A program made the translations under genes and the position numbers. Below are positions 14,901-23,461 of a DNA stretch of 64,000 nucleotides, piece by piece. The notes under the pieces were generated by a model. It was not told the DNA's origin and made no database searches. It saw nothing but the letters and a program-made list of their open reading frames with translations. Within the stretch, counting starts at the first letter, position 1; each line of letters opens with the position of its first letter. Where the stretch lies: NCBI GenBank assembly GCA_964552465.1, contig CAZKGR010000009.1, forward strand, positions 49,629 to 113,628. The letters are read 5' to 3'. Source of the DNA: BMS3BBIN04 sp964552465. Its GTDB lineage: Bacteria > Electryoneota > Electryoneia > Electryoneales > Electryoneaceae.

Positions 14901-16421
14901 TTACTCGCCACCCTTTGTAAACGTGAATGACTCGACTGCCATGTTGCGGCTGCCGCCGTGACCGGGGGGTAGTACAGCGGTCGCGTTTCCGAGATGGATT
15001 TCGTAAAGATATTCGCCGTTCGGGTAGTCGCCGGGGATGTGGACGTTGATCTGCGGACGTGTCCATGTCGCGCCGGGCTGGAGGGTAATGGGGAAATTGT
15101 TCAGCGGGGTGCGGGCACCGTTGGGGCCAGTGACGACGATCCACGCGTCCATCGGTGTCGGATCGACGAGGATGTTGGAAACCTGCGCACCATAGCGTAG
15201 CCAGCCGCCGGTCTCCGGGATAACTGGTGTCCACGTTTGCAAAGCGATCTCAACCTCCGGTTCAGCTTTGATGATGTGAAAGGAGCTCGACGGTTCGATG
15301 AGGTCAGGTCGCAAGTCCCCGCCGAAGACATAACCGCCGTCCTTCGTCTGGCACATCGACCGGGCTATCCCGCCCTCGATCTCGAGATGCCACAATTCGT
15401 TACCGTCCAAATCGTACTTCTTCAGCCAGTATTCGACGCTATAATCCTCATCCTGCGCCCAGCCAGCCACAACGAAGTTGCCGTCCGGGGTGAGCCAGAG
15501 TTCTTCTGCTGTTTGGCTGAGGATCGCCTCATTGACAACCTGCCAGATCAGATTTCCATCGGCATCGCCGCGTAACACATACCATTCATGATATTGAGGT
15601 GGGCCAGGGTGTATAGAACCACAAGCTAAAAATGTACCATCCGGCAGTTCTCGAACGCATTCCGCTGCTGTGCCATCCGGCTCGCCGTAACTGTTATTCC
15701 AGGCGAGCGTCCCGTCCGCATTGAGTTTGGCGAGCAAGAAAGTTTCGTTGTAATAATTGCATGCAAGCAGGAATCCGCCATCGCGAGTAGGTTCAATGAA
15801 ATTCGGCTCGTCGGTGAATTCGGAGGGAAAGGACCGTTCCCACAAAATCCCGCCGTTCAGACCGAGACGGACGACGGTCATCTCGAAGTCGATTCTGGCG
15901 AAGCATACGTATCCGCCCGATGGGACTTCCCTCACACACAACGCATAGTCGAATGAACCATCTGCCCCGAGCAGACGGGCCCAGATTTGATTGCCGTCAG
16001 CGTCGAGCTTGCGGACATAGGCATCCCAATCGTCATATGGTGAATATGACCACGTTTCCCCACACTCGATGAACCCGCCGTCAGATGTTTGTTCGATGTG
16101 ATCTGCAGCGTCGTTAAAACCTCCCGAGTTCAGCTGTGACCAGATTTCATCGCCGTTGGCATCAGTTCTCATTATCCAGGCATTGTTGAGTCCCGGTCCG
16201 TGGTCCGTAGCGCCAGCGAGGATCAAACCGCCATCATGAGTTGGACGCACACTAAATACATGCTCGCCATCTTCAGGATTGTCCCAAGTCCGAGTCCAGA
16301 GTGTATCGGGTGGTTGAGCGAAGGTGGTGGATGGGATGGCGATAAGCAGCGTGAACAGGATCAGCAGCATGCGAATCGGTGCGAAAAGGGTATTGGATAT
16401 ACGATAGCTATGCAGTGTCAT
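14901..16421 (-). CDS. Secreted beta-propeller-like (delta-60/SBBP-type repeat) protein
   Basis: A 506-residue exported protein. ATG 16421 opens a signal peptide (hydrophobic IRMLLILFTLLIAIPSTTFA, cleavage after A-Q region). It is followed by about seven imperfect repeats of 45-60 residues with the pattern DGGF-hydrophobic-xxG ... KLDxDGNxxW (for example TSDGGFIECGETW, VRKLDADGNQIWARL). That is the signature of delta-60/SBBP-type propeller blades. The last 100 residues form a separate beta-sandwich-like domain (residues about 400-500). No enzyme motif is visible. Such proteins in FCB lineages are extracellular binding or adhesive scaffolds; a C-terminal sorting domain of the PNPFN type is not present. 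It is divergent from the XRE gene. Confidence 0.75.
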   Translation of the reverse strand: MTLHSYRISNTLFAPIRMLLILFTLLIAIPSTTFAQPPDTLWTRTWDNPEDGEHVFSVRPTHDGGLILAGATDHGPGLNNAWIMRTDANGDEIWSQLNSGGFNDAADHIEQTSDGGFIECGETWSYSPYDDWDAYVRKLDADGNQIWARLLGADGSFDYALCVREVPSGGYVCFARIDFEMTVVRLGLNGGILWERSFPSEFTDEPNFIEPTRDGGFLLACNYYNETFLLAKLNADGTLAWNNSYGEPDGTAAECVRELPDGTFLACGSIHPGPPQYHEWYVLRGDADGNLIWQVVNEAILSQTAEELWLTPDGNFVVAGWAQDEDYSVEYWLKKYDLDGNELWHLEIEGGIARSMCQTKDGGYVFGGDLRPDLIEPSSSFHIIKAEPEVEIALQTWTPVIPETGGWLRYGAQVSNILVDPTPMDAWIVVTGPNGARTPLNNFPITLQPGATWTRPQINVHIPGDYPNGEYLYEIHLGNATAVLPPGHGGSRNMAVESFTFTKGGE

Positions 16422-16647
16422 TGGTCGATCTCCATGGATAGACAAGCGTAATATAGGAAATCCGGGGACACCTAACCCCATGTTCATGGCAGTGGAAGTA
16501 ATTATCAGTCGTTGGCAACCAGACAGTAGATGCAACAAGTGATTGGTCAAATTGGGTAAGATGTCCCCTGAGATCATGCCCGTGTGAATCCGTGAAATGG
16601 TTCACAGGGATGACTGAATATGATGACAAAGACCAAACGTCAAACGA

Positions 16648-16674
16648 GAGATCCTTCACTACGTTCAGGATGAC
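16648..16674. repeat. Dispersed GAGATCCTTC repeat, copy 2
   Basis: GAGATCCTTCACTACGTTCAGGATGAC is the fullest member type of the family; its two halves (GATCCTTC and CAGGATGAC) are partly complementary, so it can form a weak hairpin. Confidence 0.7.
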
Positions 16675-16828
16675 TTCCGGGTCACAGGGGCATGTACCAA
16701 AAGGGTTTTACTCAGGACTCAAGACCCGGGGCTCAGGACTGCCGTTGTTGTCTTCTCCCCTCGTATCCCCCGATTGTGTTGTCCCTGTGTTGCATTCGTC
16801 TACTGAACATATGTATCTTTAGGCTGGA

Positions 16829-16846
16829 CTTGTTTACTGTGACAAG
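16829..16846. promoter_or_regulatory. Candidate XRE operator
   Basis: Inverted repeat CTTGT-N8-ACAAG ending two bases before the XRE start codon, a position that would allow autorepression. Based on symmetry and place alone. Confidence 0.3.
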
Positions 16847-16848
16847 AG

Positions 16849-17331
16849 ATGCACACTACAGACGACACACAGCGGTTTGGCCGCACAATGCGTGAATATC
16901 GCCGCCGTCTTGGGTTAACGCAGCAGCAGCTTGCGGACGGTGCGGGGATTGATCGTGCGACGGTCAGCCTGATCGAGAACGGACGTGAGGAGCCGCGCGC
17001 TGACACGGTCCGACGATTGGCCTCTGTCCTCAAGGTCAATCCGGCCGATTTCTGGCGTGATCCGGAAGCCGCCCGTTATGACCAGCCAGTTGAGCGCGTG
17101 TCCGCAGTCGCGGAATCCAGCGAGCTTCAGTATGAGCCGGTGACCCAGTCCGCGCCGCATCCCGGCCTGGCAGAATTGTTGAATGACGAACGCAGCCGTT
17201 TGATGCTGGCGATCACTCCGGACGAAGAGGCGATGTTGCGCAGCATCCGTACCCGCAGCGACGGTCCGCTCGGCAAGGACTTCTTTGTCGATGTGTTGAT
17301 CTCGTTCCGTCGGCACCGGTCGAACCCGTGA
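16849..17331 (+). CDS. XRE-family transcriptional regulator
   Basis: A 160-residue DNA-binding protein. Residues 10-68 form a Cro/CI-type helix-turn-helix: REYRRRLGLTQQQLADGAGI, then DRATVSLIENGREEPRADTV and RRLASVLKVNPADFW. All hallmark positions (LTQQQLA, ISxIENG-like SLIENGRE) are present. The C-terminal 90 residues have no recognised sensor domain and include a helical segment LAELLNDERSRLMLAITPDEE. The stop codon overlaps the GTG start of the next gene by four bases, so the two are translationally coupled. It is not obviously a phage repressor; it faces away from the head module. Confidence 0.9.
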   Translation: MHTTDDTQRFGRTMREYRRRLGLTQQQLADGAGIDRATVSLIENGREEPRADTVRRLASVLKVNPADFWRDPEAARYDQPVERVSAVAESSELQYEPVTQSAPHPGLAELLNDERSRLMLAITPDEEAMLRSIRTRSDGPLGKDFFVDVLISFRRHRSNP

Positions 17332-18095
17332 ACGAAGCTGATTCTGACGCGAAACCCGGGTGGCGAGACAACCCGGGCCATCCTATCGAAATCATCGCCC
17401 ACCGTGGTTCCGCGCATGAGGCTCACCAAAACACACTGGACGCGTTCGCCGCAGCAATCAATCTCGGCGCGGATCGGATCGAGACTGATGTCCGTCGCAC
17501 ACGGGATGGTGTCTTGGTCCTGCATCACGACCCCGGCCCACCGGGTGTAAAGCTGAGCGAAGTGGACTCGACCGATCTGCCCGCGTTATCAGACAAGATC
17601 GGTTATACCATCCCCACGTTTGCGGATACGTTGACCCTGTACGGTAACAAAATTCTGTGGGACATTGAGCTGAAGGAAGCGGGCTATGAGGATCAGGTCA
17701 TTGCGGAAGTCGGCGAGTATCTGACGCCTGACCGTTATGTGCTGACCTCGTTTGTAGACAGCGTCGTCCGCACAATCCGGTTGCAACACCCGCAACTCGA
17801 AACCGGTCTCATCCTCGGCGACGAAGACCCACGCAACTGGCTGATCACGAGGTTGCGCGAATTATATCCGATGGGTCGTGCTGCCCGTACAGGTTCATCT
17901 GTGCTCGTGGTTAACTACGGGTTCCTGCGATTCGGATTCATGCGTAATGTGCGCAACTTCCGTGGCAAGCTGTGGCTGTGGACGGTCAATGGAGATGCAA
18001 ATCTGCGCCGCATGTTCCGCACACCAGGTGTACACGGAATCGTCACCGACGATGTCCGTCGCGCAACCGAGATTCGTAACAGCTTGATATCCTGA
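17328..18095 (+). CDS. Glycerophosphodiester phosphodiesterase family protein
   Basis: A 255-residue GDPD-fold (TIM barrel) protein, a family that hydrolyses glycerophosphodiesters to glycerol-3-phosphate and an alcohol with a divalent metal. The GTG start lies in a GTGA overlap with the XRE stop. Motifs: IIAHRGSAH (His25, Arg26), DRIETDV (Glu52, Asp54), LVLHHDP (His67, Asp68), and DIELKE for the second metal Glu. The usual PENT after HRG reads HQNT here, so a commonly conserved acidic residue is Gln; this may shift substrate or metal use. No signal peptide, so cytoplasmic. Coupling to a regulator suggests controlled lipid or teichoic-type headgroup recycling. It converges on the SDR gene with an 8-bp gap. 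Confidence 0.85.
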   Translation: MNEADSDAKPGWRDNPGHPIEIIAHRGSAHEAHQNTLDAFAAAINLGADRIETDVRRTRDGVLVLHHDPGPPGVKLSEVDSTDLPALSDKIGYTIPTFADTLTLYGNKILWDIELKEAGYEDQVIAEVGEYLTPDRYVLTSFVDSVVRTIRLQHPQLETGLILGDEDPRNWLITRLRELYPMGRAARTGSSVLVVNYGFLRFGFMRNVRNFRGKLWLWTVNGDANLRRMFRTPGVHGIVTDDVRRATEIRNSLIS

Positions 18096-18103
18096 CAAAA
18101 GTC

Positions 18104-18886
18104 CTACCAAGCAGTCCATCCGCCATCGACCATCAGGTTTGTACCGTTGACATAGCTGCTCGCGTCCGACGCGAGGAACAGCGCCGCGCCAACGAGTTCG
18201 TCCGGTTGCATCATGCGGTTGATCGGAGTCATGTCGGAGAAACGCTTCTCGAACTCTGGCTCGTGATGATTCCAGACACCGTGCGGTGAGAGCGAATTAA
18301 CCCGCACGCCTCGTGACGACCAGTACGACGCCAGGTAACGGGTGACCATGATCACCCCACCCTTGCTCGCGGAATAGGCGATTGGGCTGGCGAGAGAGTT
18401 GTCGGTGTACAACGCCGGGTTGCTCGAAACAACGCCGTAGGTTGACGCGAGGTTGATGATGTTGCCCTTGCCCTGGTCGAGCATCACGCTGCCGAACTCG
18501 CGACACATCCAGAACAGACCGGTGAGGTTGACGTCGATAATTCCGCGCCACGCATCGCTGGGGAAAGTTTCGGCAGTTGTATCCCACGCGCCTTTGTGCA
18601 GGTAATGGTGGTTGTTAATCAGCACATCAACACGTCCATACCGTTCGATGACCTCATCACGCAGGGCTTTCACCGCGTCTTCGTCGGACACGTCTACCGC
18701 ACGCCCCATGTGGTCGTCGCCTAAACGTTTGGCTGCCGATTCCGGATCTTTCGCCGCGACATCGACGATCACAACTTTCGCGCCACGTTCGGCGAACGCT
18801 TCGCTCAATTTCTTACCGATCAAGCCGCAGCCACCGGTTAAAACGATTACGCGATCCTGAATATCAAATACGGTATCGGTGTTCAT
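18104..18886 (-). CDS. Short-chain dehydrogenase/reductase (PtmA-like)
   Basis: A 260-residue classical SDR, the last gene of the nonulosonate operon. The cofactor motif is TGGCGLIG (residues 16-23), the NNHY region stands for NNAG, and the catalytic Tyr and Lys are in YSASKGG. The C-terminus FLASDASSYVNGTNLMVDGG is typical of the family. It starts at ATG 18886, overlapping the Gfo/Idh stop by four bases. In Campylobacter ptm clusters an SDR (PtmA) and a Gfo/Idh enzyme (PtmF) accompany legionaminic acid genes; this pair mirrors that. It probably sets a hydroxyl or keto group of the sugar precursor or side chain; exact reaction unknown. Confidence 0.88.
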   Translation of the reverse strand: MNTDTVFDIQDRVIVLTGGCGLIGKKLSEAFAERGAKVVIVDVAAKDPESAAKRLGDDHMGRAVDVSDEDAVKALRDEVIERYGRVDVLINNHHYLHKGAWDTTAETFPSDAWRGIIDVNLTGLFWMCREFGSVMLDQGKGNIINLASTYGVVSSNPALYTDNSLASPIAYSASKGGVIMVTRYLASYWSSRGVRVNSLSPHGVWNHHEPEFEKRFSDMTPINRMMQPDELVGAALFLASDASSYVNGTNLMVDGGWTAW

Positions 18887-19851
18887 GCCGATTCCTTTCT
18901 GTCCAATGCGATGCGAAGGGCGGCAACCGCCTCTTCGATAGTTGTGAATGATCCGGTATTTCCGTCAACCGCAGCGATGAAATCCGCCGCCTGGTCGCGG
19001 TACGTATGGTCCAGCTCCCAGCCGTCAGGAGTGGTGACAGTTTCAGTTTGCCCATCGGCGAAATGCAGCTCGAGCACACCTGCCATCAGGTCGAGATGGA
19101 CATTCCCACCGGTGAACGAGATATCCGTAAAGCGGACTTGCGGCTTCTGCGCCAGCGAGAACGTAAACGCGCTGATCGCGCCGGACTCATGACGCAAAAC
19201 GAAGGCTGACGCTTCGTCAACATCGGTTTCGATAGGGTGCAAGCCCATGCCAACGCCAGCGTTCGCTGTTGCCGGACCCATGAGCCAGAGGATGAAGTCG
19301 AGCTCGTGGATGTTGGTCAGGCTGGCGCCGCCGCCGAGGTCAAACCGGGCTGCATAGCCCTGCTTGTAATCCTCCCACGGGTGCCAGTCCGGGAGGTATC
19401 CGCCCATGTGCGCGTGCGCCATCAGGGGCGTGCCCAGCGGATCGCCAGATATGATCATTTCCCACAGTTTGCGCAACAGCGGGTGGTATCGCTGGTTGTG
19501 TGCGACTCCGACGATCACTCCTGCACGTTTGGCGGCGTCCGCGAGTTCATCGCAACCGTCACTGGTGTCAGAGATCGGCTTCTCAATCAGTACGTTGCAC
19601 CCGACGTTAATTGCGTCCAATGCGAACGGCATATGCAGCGCGGTCGGATTGGCGATAACAACGATGTCCGGCTTCTGCTTGAGGGCTTCGGCGAAGTCGT
19701 AAAAGATGTTGTCCGGCTTCAACGTTTCGTCGTCCGGCATGGTCGCCCTGCCGGTACGGAAGACATCCATTGGCGAGCAGCCAAGATCGTGGAAGTGACG
19801 GAAGTGCCGCCGTCCGATCGAGCCGAAACCAACCACAAGCACCCGTTTCAT
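18883..19851 (-). CDS. Gfo/Idh/MocA-family oxidoreductase (PtmF-like)
   Basis: A 322-residue NAD(P)-dependent sugar oxidoreductase. It opens with MKRVLVVGFGSIGRRHFRH, a Rossmann GxGxxG. The EKP motif is present (NVLIEKPISD) with the following H-NQRYHPL region and a C-terminal alpha/beta domain typical of the family. ATG 19851 shares one base with the preceding TAA (TAATG) and is preferred to an upstream in-frame start inside the formyltransferase gene. Its place next to the SDR matches PtmF/PtmA pairs. Likely acts on a nucleotide sugar or free nonulosonate precursor; which one cannot be told from sequence. Confidence 0.88.
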   Translation of the reverse strand: MKRVLVVGFGSIGRRHFRHFHDLGCSPMDVFRTGRATMPDDETLKPDNIFYDFAEALKQKPDIVVIANPTALHMPFALDAINVGCNVLIEKPISDTSDGCDELADAAKRAGVIVGVAHNQRYHPLLRKLWEMIISGDPLGTPLMAHAHMGGYLPDWHPWEDYKQGYAARFDLGGGASLTNIHELDFILWLMGPATANAGVGMGLHPIETDVDEASAFVLRHESGAISAFTFSLAQKPQVRFTDISFTGGNVHLDLMAGVLELHFADGQTETVTTPDGWELDHTYRDQAADFIAAVDGNTGSFTTIEEAVAALRIALDRKESA

Positions 19852-20495
19852 TAATCGTCCCCCGATTTTTCGATCTTCATGATATACTTGTGGCCACGAT
19901 ACTCGAACCAACGTGGATAGAGCTCGTTATCACTAATACGGAAGCTGTTCCATTGCTCTGCGATTGATTTCTCCGGGTCGATGCGGTCGTGATCATCTGT
20001 CATCCGCGAATAAAACGATTCCTCACCGGATTGCGGGGTTGGGGACATGTTGTCATACTCCTCAACAAAGGCGATACACATCTCGTTGATCTTGATCGCC
20101 ATCGTTTCGTGAATCTCGCCCAGCAACTCATGACCTTCGTAGCAAATCTCGTCCTTTATGTACCAGTCACCAGCATCAACGGCTTCAACTGCTTCGAACA
20201 GAGTGATCGGGATGGTGTTCTTTCCTTCCCACACCTGCCACTTCACCGGCGCGAAACCTTTGCCCGCAGGCAGGTCGCTGGCGTGAACAACGATGTTGTG
20301 TTTGTTCCGCTCGAGATACTTCGGCTGGACAATGCGGTTGCAGCTGAGCAGGAAGCAGATATCGCCCTCGCGGATATCTTTTTTGTCGTGTACGTAGACC
20401 GCATCATGCCCGAGTTCAGTCAGGCGATCACTGAGCGTGTTGCCGTATGGGACAAACCAACTGTCCGCCGAATCGGTAAGGATGGTGATGGTCAT
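19851..20495 (-). CDS. Sugar N-formyltransferase (methionyl-tRNA formyltransferase fold)
   Basis: A 214-residue enzyme that should transfer formyl from N10-formyl-tetrahydrofolate to a sugar amine. The catalytic loop reads VVHASDLPAGKGFAPVKW (His71; the usual RG is KG here), followed by TLFEAVEAVDAGDWYIKDE with the catalytic Asp (108 or 110). The C-terminal part (DRIDPEKSIAEQWN, ELYPRWFEYRGHKYIMKIEK) is the known extension of formyltransferases in nonulosonate clusters. The canonical Asn two residues before His71 is Val, as in that subfamily pattern I recall; Asn67 is four before. ATG 20495 has GGGGG upstream and starts two bases after the cytidylyltransferase stop. It implies an N-formylated nonulosonic acid. 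Confidence 0.85.
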   Translation of the reverse strand: MTITILTDSADSWFVPYGNTLSDRLTELGHDAVYVHDKKDIREGDICFLLSCNRIVQPKYLERNKHNIVVHASDLPAGKGFAPVKWQVWEGKNTIPITLFEAVEAVDAGDWYIKDEICYEGHELLGEIHETMAIKINEMCIAFVEEYDNMSPTPQSGEESFYSRMTDDHDRIDPEKSIAEQWNSFRISDNELYPRWFEYRGHKYIMKIEKSGDD

Positions 20496-20497
20496 AC

Positions 20498-21226
20498 TTA
20501 CCCCCACAGGAACAGAGTGTCACGTGAATGCAGCACCTGTTTCACGTCCTCATGCGCATCCCAATATCGAACGATCTCTTCCAACGGGATGAACTTGCGT
20601 CCCTGGTTCAGGTCGTCCCAGATCCGTCGAATCATTATCAAATCCATCGGATCATCGACCGCGAAACGGATGTCCGGACGAGCCAGTTCGGACGGTGGTA
20701 CGACTCGTTCGACCTTGAACAAATCCTGGTGTTCTGCAATGAACACGGTGCACAATTCGCTGCGGGTACGTTCGTCGCCGAGGTCATGTGCGCGTTTTAG
20801 CGCTTCCGTCGATACGATCTCGACAAACGCGGCAATCGGCAACTTTTCGGTGACAGTGAAGTCGTTACCGTTCTCGATGTGATGAGTGATGCACTCGTCC
20901 AGGTTTTCCCAATAAATGAACGGATTTTCGCTGGTACTGCGGAGGATGACATCCGCGCCAACCTTTTCCGCCGCCATGATCAGACGGTACTGCACATCGC
21001 GGCCCGCGCCGACGACATACTTGTAGCCGTGCTCGTTGGCATACTCGATGAACAGACCAGCGTCCGGACCTTCACTGATCGCGAGCACGATCTCATCCAG
21101 TTTCGTCGCCTGTTTCAACTGGTCGAGCAAATGGGTCAGGATCGCACGGTCTCCGACCGGTTGCAACGGTTTTCCAAATAGACGGGTCGAGTACGCCCGG
21201 CAGGCGATGGCGGCACAAGTTTTCAC
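20498..21226 (-). CDS. Cytidylyltransferase, SpsF/NeuA-like (CMP-nonulosonate synthetase)
   Basis: A 242-residue nucleotidyltransferase expected to activate the nonulosonic acid as a CMP sugar. The N-terminal signature AAIACRAYSTRLFGKPLQPV matches SpsF/NeuA (A-C-R-x-x-S-T-R-L-x-G-K). The later ILRSTSENPFI and RFAVDDPMDL segments fit the CMP-sugar synthetase core (the D-P-x-D metal site is DDPMD). The GTG at 21226 overlaps the synthase stop by four bases and is preferred to an upstream TTG. In Bacillus the sps operon pairs SpsE (NeuB-like), SpsF and SpsG (PseG-like), the same trio found here. Confidence 0.85.
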   Translation of the reverse strand: MKTCAAIACRAYSTRLFGKPLQPVGDRAILTHLLDQLKQATKLDEIVLAISEGPDAGLFIEYANEHGYKYVVGAGRDVQYRLIMAAEKVGADVILRSTSENPFIYWENLDECITHHIENGNDFTVTEKLPIAAFVEIVSTEALKRAHDLGDERTRSELCTVFIAEHQDLFKVERVVPPSELARPDIRFAVDDPMDLIMIRRIWDDLNQGRKFIPLEEIVRYWDAHEDVKQVLHSRDTLFLWG

Positions 21227-22227
21227 ACACAATCCTTCGGTTGAATCGGTTCATGTTGCGCGATAGCATGAGCGGCAACCTTGCCCAGCACTGAATCGAG
21301 CGTTGAGTAGGTTCCGTCCGGGACATCATCTGAACGTTTCAGCGAGATGTTGTCGCCGCCGAAGGATTCTCCTTCCGCTATATCCCGTGTCGCGACCAGC
21401 CATTTTTTGTGCTTGTTGCGGTAGACGACTTCGTCCGCAGCCATCTCGAGCTTGCGTGATCCGAGCGCTGTCTCCATTGCACGAAGCGCGGCAACCATCT
21501 GCTTGAACGGTTCCGGGTCCAGCGACGAGAACCAGTCTCCGCCTTCCTGTGAACGGTCGAGCGTGATGTGCACCTCAACCAGATCCACTCCGGCCGCCGC
21601 TGCCAACAAGGGGAGTTGGCTGGCTTCTGGAGTGCCACCGTCCACATGTCCTGCGAACCCGACCGGCAGGCTGAATGTTGTGCGCAGAGTTTCGATACGG
21701 CGCAAATGTGAGTCACTGAGCTGGGTCGGGTATGACTGGAAACCGTGCATCAGGATTATCTGCGACGCACCGCCGTCACGCAAAGCCTCGATTGCTTTTT
21801 CCGTTTCCTCCGGCTTTGAACCTCCGGTAGAAAGCAGCACCGGTTTGTTCTTGGCTCCGATAGCTGTCAATAATGGCAGGTTCGAGACGTCCGCGTTATG
21901 AATCTTGAAGCCGTCCATCCCGAGACGGTGGCACCGCTCGAGACTTTCCATGCCGAACACGTCGCAAATGGCGAGCAGGCCGTGCTGGTGAACCCGGTCG
22001 ATGATTGCCTGCCAGCTCTCGTCAGGCATCTGGAGCTTGATGTAGAGGTCGTAATACGAATACGACGGCACGGCCAGTTCGTCCGGCGTGAACATCTGGA
22101 ACTTGACGGCATCAGCGCCGCTGTTTGCCGCAGCATCGACAATGCCGATAGCGTCTTCGAGACGACCGTCGTGTGCATTCGCCATCTCGGCGACGACGAA
22201 GATTTGGTCCAGATTCAAATCAGGCAT
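21223..22227 (-). CDS. Divergent NeuB-family nonulosonic acid synthase (SpsE/LegI-like)
   Basis: A 334-residue enzyme that should condense phosphoenolpyruvate with a six-carbon aminosugar to give a nonulosonic acid. TIM-barrel residues 1-275 are followed by an SAF (antifreeze-like) domain (DIAEGESFGGDNISLKRS onward). The metal ligands are His194 in VGFAGHVDG and His220 in VEVHITLDR. These regions normally read GLSDHT and EKHFTLD, so SDHT has become AGHV and EKH has become EVH. The YKIAS motif reads FKIHNAD. It therefore keeps the chemistry core but is an outlier in the family and may use an unusual sugar. First position before the cytidylyltransferase (GTGA overlap). Confidence 0.85.
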   Translation of the reverse strand: MPDLNLDQIFVVAEMANAHDGRLEDAIGIVDAAANSGADAVKFQMFTPDELAVPSYSYYDLYIKLQMPDESWQAIIDRVHQHGLLAICDVFGMESLERCHRLGMDGFKIHNADVSNLPLLTAIGAKNKPVLLSTGGSKPEETEKAIEALRDGGASQIILMHGFQSYPTQLSDSHLRRIETLRTTFSLPVGFAGHVDGGTPEASQLPLLAAAAGVDLVEVHITLDRSQEGGDWFSSLDPEPFKQMVAALRAMETALGSRKLEMAADEVVYRNKHKKWLVATRDIAEGESFGGDNISLKRSDDVPDGTYSTLDSVLGKVAAHAIAQHEPIQPKDCV

Positions 22228-22419
22228 GTTTAAAGCCAGTTATGAGTTGTGAGCCGTGAGCTATGAGCTAAAACCAAAGACAAAAACTGAAAGAACAAAG
22301 AGCCAATAACAAAGACGAAAACCGCGACACCCTCAATTCTCGCCCGTGTTGGCTTAGCCAACGCGGATGAACAAAAGCTAAATAGAGAGATCCTTCGCTT
22401 GGCTCAAGAAGACTCGTTG
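22228..22419. other. Spacer with three repeat families
   Basis: It carries a TATGAG/TGTGAG tract (22240-22270), a family B hairpin CCGTGTTGGC-TTA-GCCAACGCGG (22344-22366) and a GAGATCCTTC repeat (22387-22413). It separates the PseG-like pair from the synthase within the operon. Confidence 0.7.
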
Positions 22420-23430
22420 TTAATCATCTTCGACTATTTCAATCAGCATATCCGCGATCTCGTCTATGCCGGACCGTCGAAAATTGCCCCGCGCTTGGTT
22501 GGCTAACTTGGACCGACGTTGTTCATCGAAAAGATGCTTCGCCTTGTTCGTATCGAGTTGATCGAAACGTCCAAGGTTAACGACCAATCCCTTCTGTTCA
22601 AGATAGGCACCGTACTCGTCCTGAAAGTCGAGATAGCTGGCGAGGAACACCGGCTTACCGCAACTCAGAGCCTCGTACGTGATATTGCCATACGTACATA
22701 TCACCGCGCCAGCATGTTGCAGCAGTGGGGCGAGCGTTGGTACGCCCTGCATCAATTCTAGTTTCGGGAACCGTTCGCGCAGCCCAGCGATTTGGTCCGC
22801 CGGGAAATGAGGTGAAACCACCATCACGAAGCCTGGGAAATGCTGATCCACTTGGTCGTAAAACGTTTCCGCGACCGCAGACGGTCCAATCTGCACAGGT
22901 CCACCGCCAAGCACTGCCACCAGCCAGCCGGGACGTGCTATATCTGAATCGTCGGCGTGTGTAAAGAACTCGGATGCTACTGGTGCATACTCGAATCCGG
23001 CTCGTACATCTCGTGGATGTATACCCTTTATATCAACATCGGGCAAATGATCAATGAACAGGTCACAGGCGACTGGTAGATCAACGCGCAGACCACTCGA
23101 AATGATCACAAAATGGTTTCCAAGTCCGGCGATACGCTTCGTTTCATCAGGATTGAAATAGCTGGGATCGCCGTCCCGGTGCATGGTGTCCATAACCACA
23201 ACATCCGACCGTGGTTCAGCAGCTTCGGCTTCAATCACGGTGATGCGATCATCGAGCAATGTGTCCATGAATCGTCGCGCAGAATCGGCATAACGACCGC
23301 ACAATGCAAGATTCAGCCCGGAGTCCATACGCAGCAGAGCGTGCAGGATATCGAGGCCACGTTTAAGATGACCGTTCCCGATTTCCGGACGGGAATCGCA
23401 CTGATAGACGATGTCGTAATCGTTCGCCAC
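22420..23430 (-). CDS. PseG/SpsG-like nucleotide-sugar hydrolase or glycosyltransferase, copy 2
   Basis: A 336-residue GT-B-fold protein. The N-terminus has RPEIGNGHLKRG, matching the PseG IGxGHxxR loop with its catalytic His. The C-terminal half has VICTYGNITYEALSCGKP, the nucleotide-binding GT28-type segment. In pseudaminate synthesis PseG removes UDP from UDP-2,4-diacetamido-trideoxyaltrose; SpsG is a relative of unknown reaction. It starts at GTG 23430 with an AGGA upstream. It is a tandem paralogue of the next gene upstream (23462-24457). One copy may be the hydrolase and the other a transferase. Confidence 0.8.
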   Translation of the reverse strand: MANDYDIVYQCDSRPEIGNGHLKRGLDILHALLRMDSGLNLALCGRYADSARRFMDTLLDDRITVIEAEAAEPRSDVVVMDTMHRDGDPSYFNPDETKRIAGLGNHFVIISSGLRVDLPVACDLFIDHLPDVDIKGIHPRDVRAGFEYAPVASEFFTHADDSDIARPGWLVAVLGGGPVQIGPSAVAETFYDQVDQHFPGFVMVVSPHFPADQIAGLRERFPKLELMQGVPTLAPLLQHAGAVICTYGNITYEALSCGKPVFLASYLDFQDEYGAYLEQKGLVVNLGRFDQLDTNKAKHLFDEQRRSKLANQARGNFRRSGIDEIADMLIEIVEDD

Positions 23431-23461
23431 GAAATTGTATCCTGCGATTTCCGAGTAACAA

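Larger units (their letters stand above)
16422..16848. other. Divergent spacer with dispersed repeats
   Basis: A 427-bp region between divergent genes. It holds a copy of the GAGATCCTTC repeat (16648-16674) followed by an ACTCAGGACTC-type degenerate tract (about 16708-16742), and just before the XRE start an inverted repeat. No gene is supported. Confidence 0.55.

Noticed and set aside
19237..20882. Two long plus-strand ORFs (205 and 297 codons) opposite the Gfo/Idh, formyltransferase and cytidylyltransferase genes
   Set aside because: Shadows of well conserved genes on the other strand in overlapping operon order.
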